Source of the DNA: Massilia sp. Root133
Lineage (GTDB): Bacteria; Pseudomonadota; Gammaproteobacteria; Burkholderiales; Burkholderiaceae_D
Assembly (NCBI RefSeq): GCF_001426525.1
Contig: NZ_LMEW01000033.1
Location: 334,819-398,818, forward strand
DNA length: 64,000 nucleotides
Direction of reading: 5' to 3'
Within the stretch, counting starts at the first letter, position 1. Each line of letters opens with the position of its first letter. Positions 44,488 through 53,152 of this stretch are shown piece by piece. A program made the translations under genes and the position numbers. The notes beneath the pieces are model-generated. The model was not told where the DNA came from. It did no database searches and was given only the letters and a program-made list of their open reading frames with translations.

Positions 44488-45147
44488 ATGCAGGACCATC
44501 CACTCCGCCGCTGGCTGAACCACCTGATCAAGAAGAAGGGGCAGGCCGTGCTGGTCAAGGCATTGGCCAGGCGCGACCGGCGGCGGATCCTGCGCCACTT
44601 CCTGGCCCTCGACCGCGACGATCGCCTGCTGCGCTTCGGCAGCGTGTTGCCGGACGAGCTGATCGAAGCGTATGTCGCGAAGCTCGATTTTTCGAAGGAC
44701 ATCGTGTTCGGCGTTGTCAACGGGCGGTTCCAGCTGGTGGGCGTGGGCCACCTCGCGTTCACGTCGCGCGAGGCGCATCCGGACAGCATCCATTACACGG
44801 ACAAGGAAAAAGTGGCCGAGTTCGGCGTCTCCGTTTCCAGATCGGCGCGGGGGCAGGGCGTGGGCACGCGGCTGTTCGAACGGGCCGCCATCCACTGCCG
44901 CAATTCCGACGTCGACACGTTGTACATGCAGTGCCTGTCGTCGAACCGCACGATGATGCACATCGCGAAGAAGGCCGGCATGGAGATCCGCCGCGAATAC
45001 GGAGAAGCGGACGCCCACCTGCACCTGCCGCCGCCCAGCCCGGGCAGCGTGCTCGCGGAGGCGCTGGAAGAGCAGTTCGCCAAGATCGATTACACGGTCA
45101 AGGCCAATGCGCGCGCCGCCGTCAAATGGTTCCGGCCCAAGCGTTGA
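44488..45147 (+). CDS. GNAT family N-acetyltransferase
   Basis: 219 aa. The acetyl-CoA motif A is VSRSARGQGVGTRLFERAA (R/Q-x-x-G-x-G/A at about residue 125), preceded by strands FGVVNGRFQLVGVGHLAF and followed by LYMQCLSSNRTMMHIAKKAGM. N-terminal residues 1-50 are basic (NHLIKKKGQ, ALARRDRRR). No signal peptide. Substrate unknown. It is divergent from the GGDEF gene and convergent with the first LacI-type regulator. The ATG at 44488 lacks a clear ribosome site. Confidence 0.82.
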   Translation: MQDHPLRRWLNHLIKKKGQAVLVKALARRDRRRILRHFLALDRDDRLLRFGSVLPDELIEAYVAKLDFSKDIVFGVVNGRFQLVGVGHLAFTSREAHPDSIHYTDKEKVAEFGVSVSRSARGQGVGTRLFERAAIHCRNSDVDTLYMQCLSSNRTMMHIAKKAGMEIRREYGEADAHLHLPPPSPGSVLAEALEEQFAKIDYTVKANARAAVKWFRPKR

Positions 45148-45153
45148 ACGTGC

Positions 45154-46218
45154 TCACGCCGACTCGCGCGGCACCAGTCCCCCCGTAAACCGCTTACGGT
45201 AAGGCGTCGTGCCGGCGCCGTCGAGCTGCGCCTGCAGGCATTCCATCGCCGCGACGCCGATGGCGGCGACGTCCTGGCGGAACGTCGTCAGCGGCGGATA
45301 CAGGTAGGCGGAGATCGGCAGGTCGTCGTGCCCGACGATCGCGAGGTCCTTGCCCGGCTCCAGCCCGAAGCGGCGGCAGGCGGACATCGCGCCGATCGCG
45401 AGCCTGTCGGTGCCGCAGGCCAGCGCCGTGACGCCGGCGCGCTTCCAGGCGCCGCTCGCGAGCCAGTCGAGCACGTGGCGGAACGCGTACGCTTCGAAAT
45501 CCCACGACGGCTGCGTGCTGGCCGGCACGAGGTGCGGCTGCATGCCGGCTTCCGTCATCGCGTCCTGGTAGCCGGCCAGCCGTTCTTCCGGCGACGGATG
45601 CGCGACGGGCGGCGCGCCCAGGTAGGCTGGACGGTGGCCGCGGCCCAGCAGGTAGCGGGTCAGCATCGCCATGCTTAGGCGGTTGTCGTTCATGACGTAG
45701 TTGCAGTCTTCGTGGACGTAGCTGTCCATGTAGACGATGCGCATTTCCTGCTCCAGCCGCAGCAGCAGGTCGAGGTTCGCCGTCGACGCGACCGCGGTCA
45801 GGATCACGCCCGCCACCTTCATCGACCGCATCGTCATCAGCGCCGCCGCTTCCTCGGCCGGGTCGTTGTACGAGCACTGGATGATCACGTCCATGCCCAG
45901 CGCCTTGGCCTTCGCCTCGATCGCGCGCAGCGCCTCGGCGAAGAACGGTTCGTTCACCACCGGCAGGATCACGCCGACCATGCGCGAGCGCCCGCGCACG
46001 AGGCTCACGGCGTGCGGGTCGGGCACGTATTCGAGGTCGCGGCAGGCCTGCTCGATGCGGGCCCGCGTATCGGCTTTCAATCCCTCGCGGTCGTTGAAAT
46101 ACTTCGACACCGTGGCGCGCGACACGCCGGCCCGCGCGGCGACGTCGTGCATGGTCACCGGGCCACGAGAGGCCGGGCCACGAGAGGCCGGGCTACGGGG
46201 ATTTTGCGCTGTTTTCAT
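45154..46218 (-). CDS. LacI-family regulator of the ABC sugar operon
   Basis: 354 aa. After a tail containing a Ser-Arg-Gly-Pro-Ala repeat, the HTH reads VTMHDVAARAGVSRATVSKYFNDREGL (about residues 22-48), followed by the LacI hinge YVPDPHAVSLVRGRS. The periplasmic-binding-protein-like effector domain has GVILPVVNEPFFAEALRAIEA and AIVGHDDLPISAYLYPPLTT. It is divergent from the sugar ABC operon. An operator-like site (46226-46239) just before its own start and a second one at the ABC promoter suggest that it represses both. Effector unknown, probably a sugar of the locus. Confidence 0.9.
   Translation of the reverse strand: MKTAQNPRSPASRGPASRGPVTMHDVAARAGVSRATVSKYFNDREGLKADTRARIEQACRDLEYVPDPHAVSLVRGRSRMVGVILPVVNEPFFAEALRAIEAKAKALGMDVIIQCSYNDPAEEAAALMTMRSMKVAGVILTAVASTANLDLLLRLEQEMRIVYMDSYVHEDCNYVMNDNRLSMAMLTRYLLGRGHRPAYLGAPPVAHPSPEERLAGYQDAMTEAGMQPHLVPASTQPSWDFEAYAFRHVLDWLASGAWKRAGVTALACGTDRLAIGAMSACRRFGLEPGKDLAIVGHDDLPISAYLYPPLTTFRQDVAAIGVAAMECLQAQLDGAGTTPYRKRFTGGLVPRESA
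46160..46199. repeat. 15-bp tandem repeat inside the LacI-type gene
   Basis: GGGCCACGAGAGGCC occurs twice in tandem with a third partial copy. The period is a multiple of 3, so it encodes repeated Pro-Ala-Ser-Arg-Gly units in the tail before the HTH and keeps the frame. Confidence 0.75.
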
Positions 46219-46225
46219 CAGTTTG

Positions 46226-46239
46226 TTGACTCGTGTAAA
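46226..46239. promoter_or_regulatory. LacI-type operator candidate A
   Basis: TTGACTC-GTGTAAA is a pseudo-palindrome centred on C|G, the usual centre of LacI-family operators. It lies 7 nt upstream of the regulator start and shares its right half with site B at 46405. Confidence 0.6.
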
Positions 46240-46390
46240 GTAAGCGCCCGCCGACAGGCGCGTCACCATCATAGCAAAAATACTTGCGTGCAATAAGAGC
46301 GCGGATTTCCCTCGCGCAGGCGCCATCCGCTCGCTGTGGGTCACTGTTGTTGTGGTCACTCAACCATTAAAAATTTTGTAAAAAAATCTG

Positions 46391-46420
46391 TTGACGACAA
46401 AAAGTCGACACGTGTAAAGT
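46391..46420 (+). promoter_or_regulatory. Promoter of the sugar ABC operon with overlapping operator B
   Basis: TTGACG (46391-46396) and TAAAGT (46415-46420) are 18 nt apart, 50 nt before the binding-protein gene. The pseudo-palindrome TCGACAC-GTGTAAA (46405-46418) overlaps the -10 box, so a bound repressor would block RNA polymerase. Confidence 0.65.
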
Positions 46421-46469
46421 TTCTCCGTCAGGCAGTAACCCATACTTAAAACAGCTCGGAGACACCGTC

Positions 46470-47411
46470 ATGAAAAGATCCGCCGTGTTCGCGTGCATCG
46501 CGGCACTCGCCTTCTCCCTGGCCGGCGTGGCGCACGCCGCGCGCCCGCTGAAGTCCGTCGGCGTGGCCGTCAGCGACCTCGCCAATCCCTACTTCGTCGC
46601 CATCGGCAAGGGCGCGCTCGACGCCGCGAAAAAGGTCGGCGGCGACAAGGTCAAGGTCACCACCGTCTCCAGCAAGTACGACCTCAACACCCAGGTCGGC
46701 CAGATCGAGAACTTCATCGCCAACAAGGTCGACATCCTCATCGTCAACGCGTCCGATCCGAAAGGCATCGCGCCCGTGCTGCAAAAGGCGCGCGCTGCCG
46801 GCATCGTCGTGGTGGCCGTCGACGTCGGCGCCGACAACGCGGATGCGACGGTCATGTCCGACAACACGATGGCCGGCACGGAATCCTGCAAGCGCATCGT
46901 CGAACGCCTGCACGGCAAGGGCAACGTCGTCATCGTCAACGGCCCGCCCGTCACCGCCGTGATCGCGCGCGTGGCCGGCTGCAAGCAGGCCTTTGCCGGC
47001 ACCGGCATCCGGATCGTGTCCGACAACCAGGATGCGAAGGGCAGCCTCGATGGCGGCATGGAAGTGATGACGAACCTCCTGATCGCGCACCGCCGCATCG
47101 ATGCCGTCTTCGCCATCAACGACCCGTCCGCGATCGGTGCCGAACTCGCGGTCAAGCAGGCGGGCCGCCCGGACGTGCAGATGGTCGCGTCGGTCGACGG
47201 CGCGCCGGATGCGGAAGCGGCGCTCAGGGCGAAGAACAGCATCTTCGCCGTCACCACCGCGCAAGACCCCTACAAGATGGCCACGCTGGCCGTCGACATC
47301 GGCTACGGGATCATGAACGGCAAGCGGCCCGCGAACCCGGTCGTGCTGATTCCCACCCCTGCGATCACCAAGCAGAACGTGCTGGCCTACAAGGGCTGGG
47401 CCAGTCACTAA
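46470..47411 (+). CDS. Sugar ABC transporter substrate-binding protein
   Basis: 313 aa periplasmic protein of the RbsB type. Signal peptide AALAFSLAGVAHAA, then VGVAVSDLANPYFVAIGKGALDAAKK, LIVNASDPKGIAPVLQKA, VVAVDVGADNADATVMSDNTMAG and the hinge region FAINDPSAIGAELAVKQAG. Family members bind pentoses or hexoses. It is the first gene of the operon, 22 nt before the ATPase gene, and follows the promoter with operator B. In context a hexose such as mannose, glucose or galactose is likely; the sequence alone does not decide. Confidence 0.92.
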   Translation: MKRSAVFACIAALAFSLAGVAHAARPLKSVGVAVSDLANPYFVAIGKGALDAAKKVGGDKVKVTTVSSKYDLNTQVGQIENFIANKVDILIVNASDPKGIAPVLQKARAAGIVVVAVDVGADNADATVMSDNTMAGTESCKRIVERLHGKGNVVIVNGPPVTAVIARVAGCKQAFAGTGIRIVSDNQDAKGSLDGGMEVMTNLLIAHRRIDAVFAINDPSAIGAELAVKQAGRPDVQMVASVDGAPDAEAALRAKNSIFAVTTAQDPYKMATLAVDIGYGIMNGKRPANPVVLIPTPAITKQNVLAYKGWASH

Positions 47412-47433
47412 AAAAACCTCATCGGAGGAGACA

Positions 47434-48942
47434 ATGGCAACACGAGATCCACAACCGGTGCTGGAAGTATCCGGCATCCGCAAACGCTTCGGCGCCGTCA
47501 CGGTGCTCGACGGCGTCCAGCTGACCATCCGCCCCGGCGAAATCCACGCGCTGATGGGAGAAAACGGTGCCGGCAAGAGCACCCTCATGAAAATCCTCGC
47601 CGGCGTGTACCAGCCGGATGCCGGCGAGATCCGCGTGGCCGGGAAGCCAGTCCGCATCGGGTGTCCCGCCGATGCGCGCGCGTGCGGCATCAACCTGATC
47701 TACCAGGAGCTGTCCGTCGCGGCCAATCTCACCGTCGCGCAGAACATCTTCATGGGCGCGGAGCCGCGCCGACGCTTCGGCATCGTCGACACGGCGCAGA
47801 TGAACCGGCGCGCGGCCGAGGTATTGAAAAGCCTCGGCGCCACGTTCGCGCCGAACCGCATCGCGAGCGGCCTGTCGATCGCCGACCAGCAGCAGGTGGA
47901 AATCGCCCGCGCCCTCGTGCACGACAGCCGCGTGCTGATCATGGACGAGCCGACGGCCGCGCTGTCCGAGCGCGAGACCGAGCGCCTGTTCGACGTGATG
48001 CGCGCGCTGCGCGAACGGGGCATCGCGATCATCTACATCAGCCATCGCATGGCGGAAGTGCGCATGCTGGCCGACCGCGTCACCGTGCTGCGCGACGGCA
48101 CGTGGATCGGCGAGCTGCCGCGCGACGAAGCGACGCCGGACACGGTCGTGCGCATGATGGTCGGCCGCGAGATCGGCGGCTTCTACGAACATACGGAGCG
48201 GCGCGTGCCGGGCCCCGTGCGCCTGAAGCTCGCCGGTGTGCATGGCGCCAAGGTGCATCCCGTGTCGCTGGACGTGCGCGCCGGCGAGATCGTCGGCCTT
48301 GCGGGCCTCGTCGGCGCGGGCCGCACGGAACTGGCGCGGCTGGTCTTTGGCGCGGACCCTCTGTCCGGCGGCACGATCGAAGTCGATGGCCGGCCGGTGA
48401 CGATCCGCACGCCGGGCGATGCGATCCGCCTCGGCATCGCCTACGTGCCGGAAGACCGCAAGGGGCAGGGCCTGTTCCTGCAACAGTCGCTGCTGGCGAA
48501 CGTGACGATGAACGTGCTCGGCAAGCATGCGCGCTGCGGCGTGCTCCGGCGCGGCGAACTGCTGGACGTCACGCGCGGTGCGATCACGAAGCTGTCGGCG
48601 CGCGGCGCGGGGCCGGACGGCATCATCGGCGGCCTCTCGGGCGGCAACCAGCAAAAGCTGCTGCTCGCGCGCTGGCTGGAAATCGGGCCGCGCGTGCTGA
48701 TCCTCGACGAGCCGACGCGCGGCGTCGACATCGGCGCCAAGCACGAGATCTACCGGATCATCCACGAGCTGGCGGATGCGGGCGTGGCCGTGCTGTGCAT
48801 CTCGAGCGAGCTGGCGGAAATCATCGGCGTGTGCGACCGCGTGCTCGTCATGCGCGAAGGCTGGCTGTCCGGGGAACTGCTCGGCGAGCGCATCACCCAG
48901 GAAAACATCATGGCGCTGGCCACCCAGGCCCAGGCCGCATAG
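47434..48942 (+). CDS. Sugar ABC transporter ATP-binding protein (RbsA/MglA type)
   Basis: 502 aa with two fused nucleotide-binding domains. Domain one has Walker A GENGAGKSTLMK, signature-like LSIADQQQVEIARAL and Walker B LIMDEPTAAL. Domain two has a Walker A-like GLVGAGRTEL, in which Lys is replaced as usual in this family, then LSGGNQQKLLLARWL and LILDEPTRGV. It hydrolyses ATP to drive sugar uptake on the inner face of the membrane. AGGAGA lies 5 nt before ATG 47434. Confidence 0.95.
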   Translation: MATRDPQPVLEVSGIRKRFGAVTVLDGVQLTIRPGEIHALMGENGAGKSTLMKILAGVYQPDAGEIRVAGKPVRIGCPADARACGINLIYQELSVAANLTVAQNIFMGAEPRRRFGIVDTAQMNRRAAEVLKSLGATFAPNRIASGLSIADQQQVEIARALVHDSRVLIMDEPTAALSERETERLFDVMRALRERGIAIIYISHRMAEVRMLADRVTVLRDGTWIGELPRDEATPDTVVRMMVGREIGGFYEHTERRVPGPVRLKLAGVHGAKVHPVSLDVRAGEIVGLAGLVGAGRTELARLVFGADPLSGGTIEVDGRPVTIRTPGDAIRLGIAYVPEDRKGQGLFLQQSLLANVTMNVLGKHARCGVLRRGELLDVTRGAITKLSARGAGPDGIIGGLSGGNQQKLLLARWLEIGPRVLILDEPTRGVDIGAKHEIYRIIHELADAGVAVLCISSELAEIIGVCDRVLVMREGWLSGELLGERITQENIMALATQAQAA

Positions 48943-48953
48943 GAGACATCATC

Positions 48954-49982
48954 ATGCAGACCCTCAAATCATCCCTTCCCACGGCGCCGCGTGCGTCCGC
49001 GCACGGCGGCATTGGCCAGGCGTTCTCGCGCATGTTCGCGACGATGGGCATGCTGCCCGTGCTCGTCGCGCTGTACATCGTGTTCTACTTCCTGACCGGC
49101 TACTTCGCCGAAGACGGCGTGTCGAATTTCGCGACGACGGCCAACACGATGAACGTGCTGCGCCAGAGTTCCATCAATCTCGTGCTGGCGACGGGCATGA
49201 CGTTCGTGATCCTCACGGGCGGTATCGACCTGTCCGTCGGCTCCGTGCTGGCGGTGTCCGCGGTGCTGGGCATGATCGCGTCGCTGCCGGGCCACGCGCC
49301 CGCGCTGTCGCTGCCGATCTTTTTACTCGCGGGCCTGGGCATGGGCCTGCTGAACGGCACGCTCGTCGCCGTATTCAAGATCAACCCGTTCGTCGTCACG
49401 CTCGGCACGATGACGGCATTGCGCGGCACGGCCTACCTGCTCGCGGACGGCACCACGATCCTGAACCGCGAGATCCCGACCTTCGAATGGATCGGCAACG
49501 ACTCGTTCGCCGGCCTGCCGTGGCTCGTGTGGGTCGCCGCCGCGCTGGTGCTGGTGGCCTGGTTCATCCTGCGCCGGACCGTCCTCGGCATGCACGTGTA
49601 TGCGGTCGGCGGCAATCCGCAGGCGGCGCGGCTCACGGGCATCAAGGTCGGCCTCGTCCTCGTCTTCGTCTATGCCTTTTCCGGCCTGTGCGCCGGCACC
49701 GCGGGCGCCATGTCGACCAGCCGCCTGTATGGCGCGAACGGCAACTGGGGCTCGGGCTACGAGCTCGATGCGATCGCCGCGGTGGTCCTCGGCGGCACGA
49801 GCCTGATGGGCGGCGTGGGCACGATCTGGGGCACCGTCATCGGCGCGCTGATCATCGGCCTCCTCAACAACGGTCTCACGATCCTCGGCCTGTCGTCGTT
49901 CTGGCAGTACGTGGCGAAGGGCACGGTCATCGTGCTCGCCGTGATGCTCGATAAATGGCGTTATCAACAACAGGCGAACTGA
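48954..49982 (+). CDS. Sugar ABC transporter permease (RbsC type)
   Basis: 342 aa inner-membrane protein with about 8-10 helices. The family core is NLVLATGMTFVILTGGIDLSVGSVLAV, then GLLNGTLVAVFKINPFVVTLGTMTALRGTAYL and the ATPase-coupling segment YAVGGNPQAARLTGI. AIAAVVLGGTSLMGGVGTIWGTVIGALII closes the protein. ATG 48954 has AGGAGA upstream and lies 11 nt after the ATPase stop. A kinase gene follows with a 1-nt gap. Confidence 0.95.
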   Translation: MQTLKSSLPTAPRASAHGGIGQAFSRMFATMGMLPVLVALYIVFYFLTGYFAEDGVSNFATTANTMNVLRQSSINLVLATGMTFVILTGGIDLSVGSVLAVSAVLGMIASLPGHAPALSLPIFLLAGLGMGLLNGTLVAVFKINPFVVTLGTMTALRGTAYLLADGTTILNREIPTFEWIGNDSFAGLPWLVWVAAALVLVAWFILRRTVLGMHVYAVGGNPQAARLTGIKVGLVLVFVYAFSGLCAGTAGAMSTSRLYGANGNWGSGYELDAIAAVVLGGTSLMGGVGTIWGTVIGALIIGLLNNGLTILGLSSFWQYVAKGTVIVLAVMLDKWRYQQQAN

Positions 49983-49983
49983 C

Positions 49984-50895
49984 ATGCAAGCACAACGACT
50001 CCCCCGCTACGTGGTCTTCGGCGAAGCGCTCACCGACATGATCCGCCAGGACGACGGCACGTGGCGCTCGCTGCCCGGCGGTTCGTGCTGGAACGTCGCG
50101 CGCGTCGGCGCAAGGCTCGGGCTGCACACGGGTTATGCGGGCGCCGTCAGCATGGATGCCTTCGGCGACGAGATCGCGGACGCAAGCCGCGCGGCCGGCC
50201 TGGACGAACGCTTCCTGCAGCGCGTGGACGCGCCGCCGTTCATCGCGATGGTGACGTCGCGCCATCCGCCCCGTTACGTCTTCCTGGGCGAGAACAGCGC
50301 GGACCTGCACTTCCGCCCCGCGCTGCTGCCGGACGGCTGGCTGGAAGCGGCCGACGTCATCCACGTGGGCAGCCTCGCGCTGGCGCGCGGACCGCTGGCG
50401 CGGCGTCTCGTGGAGCAGGCGCTGATGGCGCGCCAGGCCGGCAAGCGCATCGCCTTCGATCCGAACTTCCGCAACGCGATGCGCGACGCGGCGTACCGGC
50501 CCACGTTCGAACTGATCGCGGGTCTCGCCAGCCACATCAAGGTGTCCGACGAAGACCTGGAAGGCCTGTTCCCGGGCCTCGAACAGCGCGACGCGCTGGC
50601 CGCGCTGCGCGCGCTGGCGCCGGATGCCGAGATCCTGTACACGCGCGGTGCCGATGGCCTGACGCTGATCCGCGCCGACGAGGTGCTCGATGCGCCCGCG
50701 CGCCGCGTGGACGTCGTCGACACCGTCGGCTGCGGCGATGCGTCGATGGCCGGCTGGATTACGGGCCTGCTGCTCCATCCGGAGATGCGCGCGTCGTGCC
50801 AGCTCGCGCGCATCGCGGCGGTGGCCGCCACGGCCGCCATGCACGCCGGGCCGTATGCGCCGACGGCGCAAGAAGTCGAAGCCCTGCTCGACTAA
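49984..50895 (+). CDS. PfkB-family sugar kinase (first copy)
   Basis: 303 aa cytoplasmic kinase. N-terminal VVFGEALTDMI, PGGSCWNVARVGARLGL (substrate loop) and C-terminal VDTVGCGDASMAG. The last is the anion-hole/catalytic-Asp motif, normally GAGD and here GCGD; the Asp is kept. Fructokinase is the closest known role for this N-terminus, but ribokinase-like sugars cannot be excluded. It is translationally close to the permease and precedes the LamB-type porin, so it probably phosphorylates the imported sugar. Confidence 0.88.
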   Translation: MQAQRLPRYVVFGEALTDMIRQDDGTWRSLPGGSCWNVARVGARLGLHTGYAGAVSMDAFGDEIADASRAAGLDERFLQRVDAPPFIAMVTSRHPPRYVFLGENSADLHFRPALLPDGWLEAADVIHVGSLALARGPLARRLVEQALMARQAGKRIAFDPNFRNAMRDAAYRPTFELIAGLASHIKVSDEDLEGLFPGLEQRDALAALRALAPDAEILYTRGADGLTLIRADEVLDAPARRVDVVDTVGCGDASMAGWITGLLLHPEMRASCQLARIAAVAATAAMHAGPYAPTAQEVEALLD

Positions 50896-50990
50896 GCAAT
50901 CCTCCGATCCTGTTCCAGCGACCTGCCGCGGCATCTGCGCCGCGGCCGGACGGGATCCGCTTTGCCCAAAAAAACATACAAGGAGACACC

Positions 50991-52229
50991 ATGCGCATGC
51001 CAACCATCGCGCCGGCGCTGCTCGCGCTCGCGCTCGCGCTCGCGTTCTGCTTTCCCGCGTCCGCCGCGGACGTCCAGAACTACCTGCGCGCCAACGCGGC
51101 CGCGAATTCCGAAGGCGGCGGCCAGACCTGCTTCGGCCTGGCCGGCGCGGGCGCCAAGTACCGGCTCGGCAACGAGTGCGGCGTCTACGGCGAAATGCTG
51201 CTGGGCCAGCACCTCGTGCAGGGCGACGCCGGTGAGGACGTGAAGGCGTACGCGATGCTCAACCTGGGCAACGCGGCCGCGTCGAACAATGCAAGGCGGC
51301 CGCAGGGCGGCTGGAAGATCGGCCTGCCGCAGGCGTACCTCGCCATCGAACACGTGAGCGGACTCGGTGACGCCGCGCTGTGGATCGGGCGCCGCTACTA
51401 CAAGCGCGAAGGCGCGAACGTCAACGACTTCCTGTACTGGAATCCGTCCGGCATGGGCGTCGGCATCGAGGACGTGCCGCTGGGGCCCATGAAGTTCAGC
51501 TACGCCTACCTGCACGACGACCAGCAGACGATGCCGATCATGCGCGTCGGCGACACGGCGAACCGCCACGATTTCCAGTTGCGCGGCGTGCCCGTGAATC
51601 CGGGCGGTACGCTGGAATTCGGACTCGCGCTGATCCGCAGCGACGGTACGCCCGGTCACCACGGCGGCTCGATGGTCACCGTGCAGCACCGGCAGAAGAT
51701 CCTTGGTGGCGCGGGCGACAACCGCCTCGCGGTGCAGTGGGGGACGGGCGCCGGCACCGACAATGGCGCGACGGGCGACATCACGAGCGGCGACGACGTG
51801 CACCGGCTGCGCATCATCGACAGCTGGTATGCGCAGGTCACGCGTCGATTCGGCGGCGAACTGGTCGCCGTGTGGCAGCGGGATACCGCGCACGATGCGG
51901 CGAAAGCGAAGACGTGGGCATCGGCGGGCGGGCGCATGTCGTACGCGCTGTCCGACAAGATAAAGCTGCTGGCGGATATCGGCCATGACCGCGTGGCGCC
52001 GCAGAACGGCGACGTGCGCCGGCTGACCAAGGTCACGGGCGCCGTCGCGCTGATGTCGAAGCCCGGCTATTTCGACCGTCCGGAACTGCGCCTGTTCGTC
52101 ACGCACGCGCGCTGGAACGAGGCCGCGCGCGCGGCCGCGCGGACGAACGATCCGCTGGCCGCGAACGGCATCTTTGGCACGACGCTGTCCGGTTTTACGG
52201 TAGGTGTCACCTTCGAAAACTGCTGGTGA
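50991..52229 (+). CDS. LamB-type carbohydrate porin
   Basis: 412 aa outer-membrane protein. A signal peptide (LLALALALAFCFPASA) is followed by the maltoporin start VQNYLRANAAANSEGGGQTCFGL and KYRLGNECGVYGEMLLGQ, with the conserved Cys pair. The C-terminus FTVGVTFENCW ends in an aromatic residue as needed for barrel insertion. LamB-like porins pass oligosaccharides along an aromatic slide. AAGGAGA precedes ATG 50991. It is the last gene of the ABC operon and is convergent with the second kinase gene after 1 nt. Confidence 0.92.
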   Translation: MRMPTIAPALLALALALAFCFPASAADVQNYLRANAAANSEGGGQTCFGLAGAGAKYRLGNECGVYGEMLLGQHLVQGDAGEDVKAYAMLNLGNAAASNNARRPQGGWKIGLPQAYLAIEHVSGLGDAALWIGRRYYKREGANVNDFLYWNPSGMGVGIEDVPLGPMKFSYAYLHDDQQTMPIMRVGDTANRHDFQLRGVPVNPGGTLEFGLALIRSDGTPGHHGGSMVTVQHRQKILGGAGDNRLAVQWGTGAGTDNGATGDITSGDDVHRLRIIDSWYAQVTRRFGGELVAVWQRDTAHDAAKAKTWASAGGRMSYALSDKIKLLADIGHDRVAPQNGDVRRLTKVTGAVALMSKPGYFDRPELRLFVTHARWNEAARAAARTNDPLAANGIFGTTLSGFTVGVTFENCW

Positions 52230-52230
52230 T

Positions 52231-53151
52231 TCAGGCGTGCATCCCGGCCAGCAGCGTATCGATGGCAGCCAGCGACGGCGGCGTGGCACCGGCCGCGAGG
52301 CAGGCCGCGGCGCCCGCCGCCACGGCGAAGCGCAGGTGCGCGAGGCCATCGCGTTCGGGCGCGTGCAGCATGCTCCACGCGAGCGCGGCGATGCTGGCGT
52401 CGCCCGCGCCGACCGTGTCCACGGGCGTGATGCGCGGCGCCGTCATCTCCCACGATCCCGCGGGCGTATGCAGCGAGGCGCCGGCCGCGCCCTTCGTGTA
52501 CAGATAGGTGGCGTCCGGGTTCCAGCCGCGCAGCGTCGCGAAGGCGGCGTCGGCGTCGCTCGTCCGGAGCAGGCCGACGAGATCCTCTTCCGAGACCTTC
52601 ACGACGTCGGCCAGGGCCGTCATGCGCCGGAGTGTCGGGTCGTAGTTCTCGTCCATCAGCGCGCGGAAATTCGGGTCGTAGCTGATGCGCACGCCGCGTG
52701 CCTTCAGCGTTTCGGCGAGGGCGACGAGCTTGCCGGCCAGTGGCTGGCGCGCGAGGCTGATGCCGCCGAAGTGCGCCCAGCGGCAGGCGCCGATCCAGCC
52801 TTGCGGCAGCTGGGTGGCGTCGAAGTGCAGGTCGGCGCTGTCGTCGCCGACGAAGAAATAGCTGGGCGGGTCGAGGCGGTGCACGATCGCGAGCAGCGGC
52901 GATTTGTCCAGGCGCTGGACGAAACGCTCGTCCAGGCCCGCGTCGAGGCTGGCGCGCCACAGCTGGTCGCCGAACACGTCGCGGCTGACGGCGCCGGCGA
53001 ACGCGCTGGGCGCGCCCAGCTTGGCCATCGCGCGCGCCACGTTCCACGTCGAGCCGCCCGTCACGCTGTGCCAGCGCGTGGCGCCGGCATCATCAACGAT
53101 CATGTCGGTCAGGGCTTCCCCTGCCGCGACGAATACGGGAAAGTCCGCCAT
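52231..53151 (-). CDS. PfkB-family sugar kinase (second copy), probable fructokinase
   Basis: 306 aa. It is a paralogue of the kinase at 49984, sharing GEALTDMI, the GGSxWNVAR loop, AGAVSxDxFGD and SADLHF. Its C-terminal motif VDTVGAGDASIAA has the normal GAGD. The gene starts 1 nt after the AGE-family isomerase gene in the same direction. If that isomerase turns mannose into fructose, this kinase would supply fructose-6-phosphate; this is inference from gene order. Confidence 0.88.
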   Translation of the reverse strand: MADFPVFVAAGEALTDMIVDDAGATRWHSVTGGSTWNVARAMAKLGAPSAFAGAVSRDVFGDQLWRASLDAGLDERFVQRLDKSPLLAIVHRLDPPSYFFVGDDSADLHFDATQLPQGWIGACRWAHFGGISLARQPLAGKLVALAETLKARGVRISYDPNFRALMDENYDPTLRRMTALADVVKVSEEDLVGLLRTSDADAAFATLRGWNPDATYLYTKGAAGASLHTPAGSWEMTAPRITPVDTVGAGDASIAALAWSMLHAPERDGLAHLRFAVAAGAAACLAAGATPPSLAAIDTLLAGMHA

Positions 53152-53152
53152 G

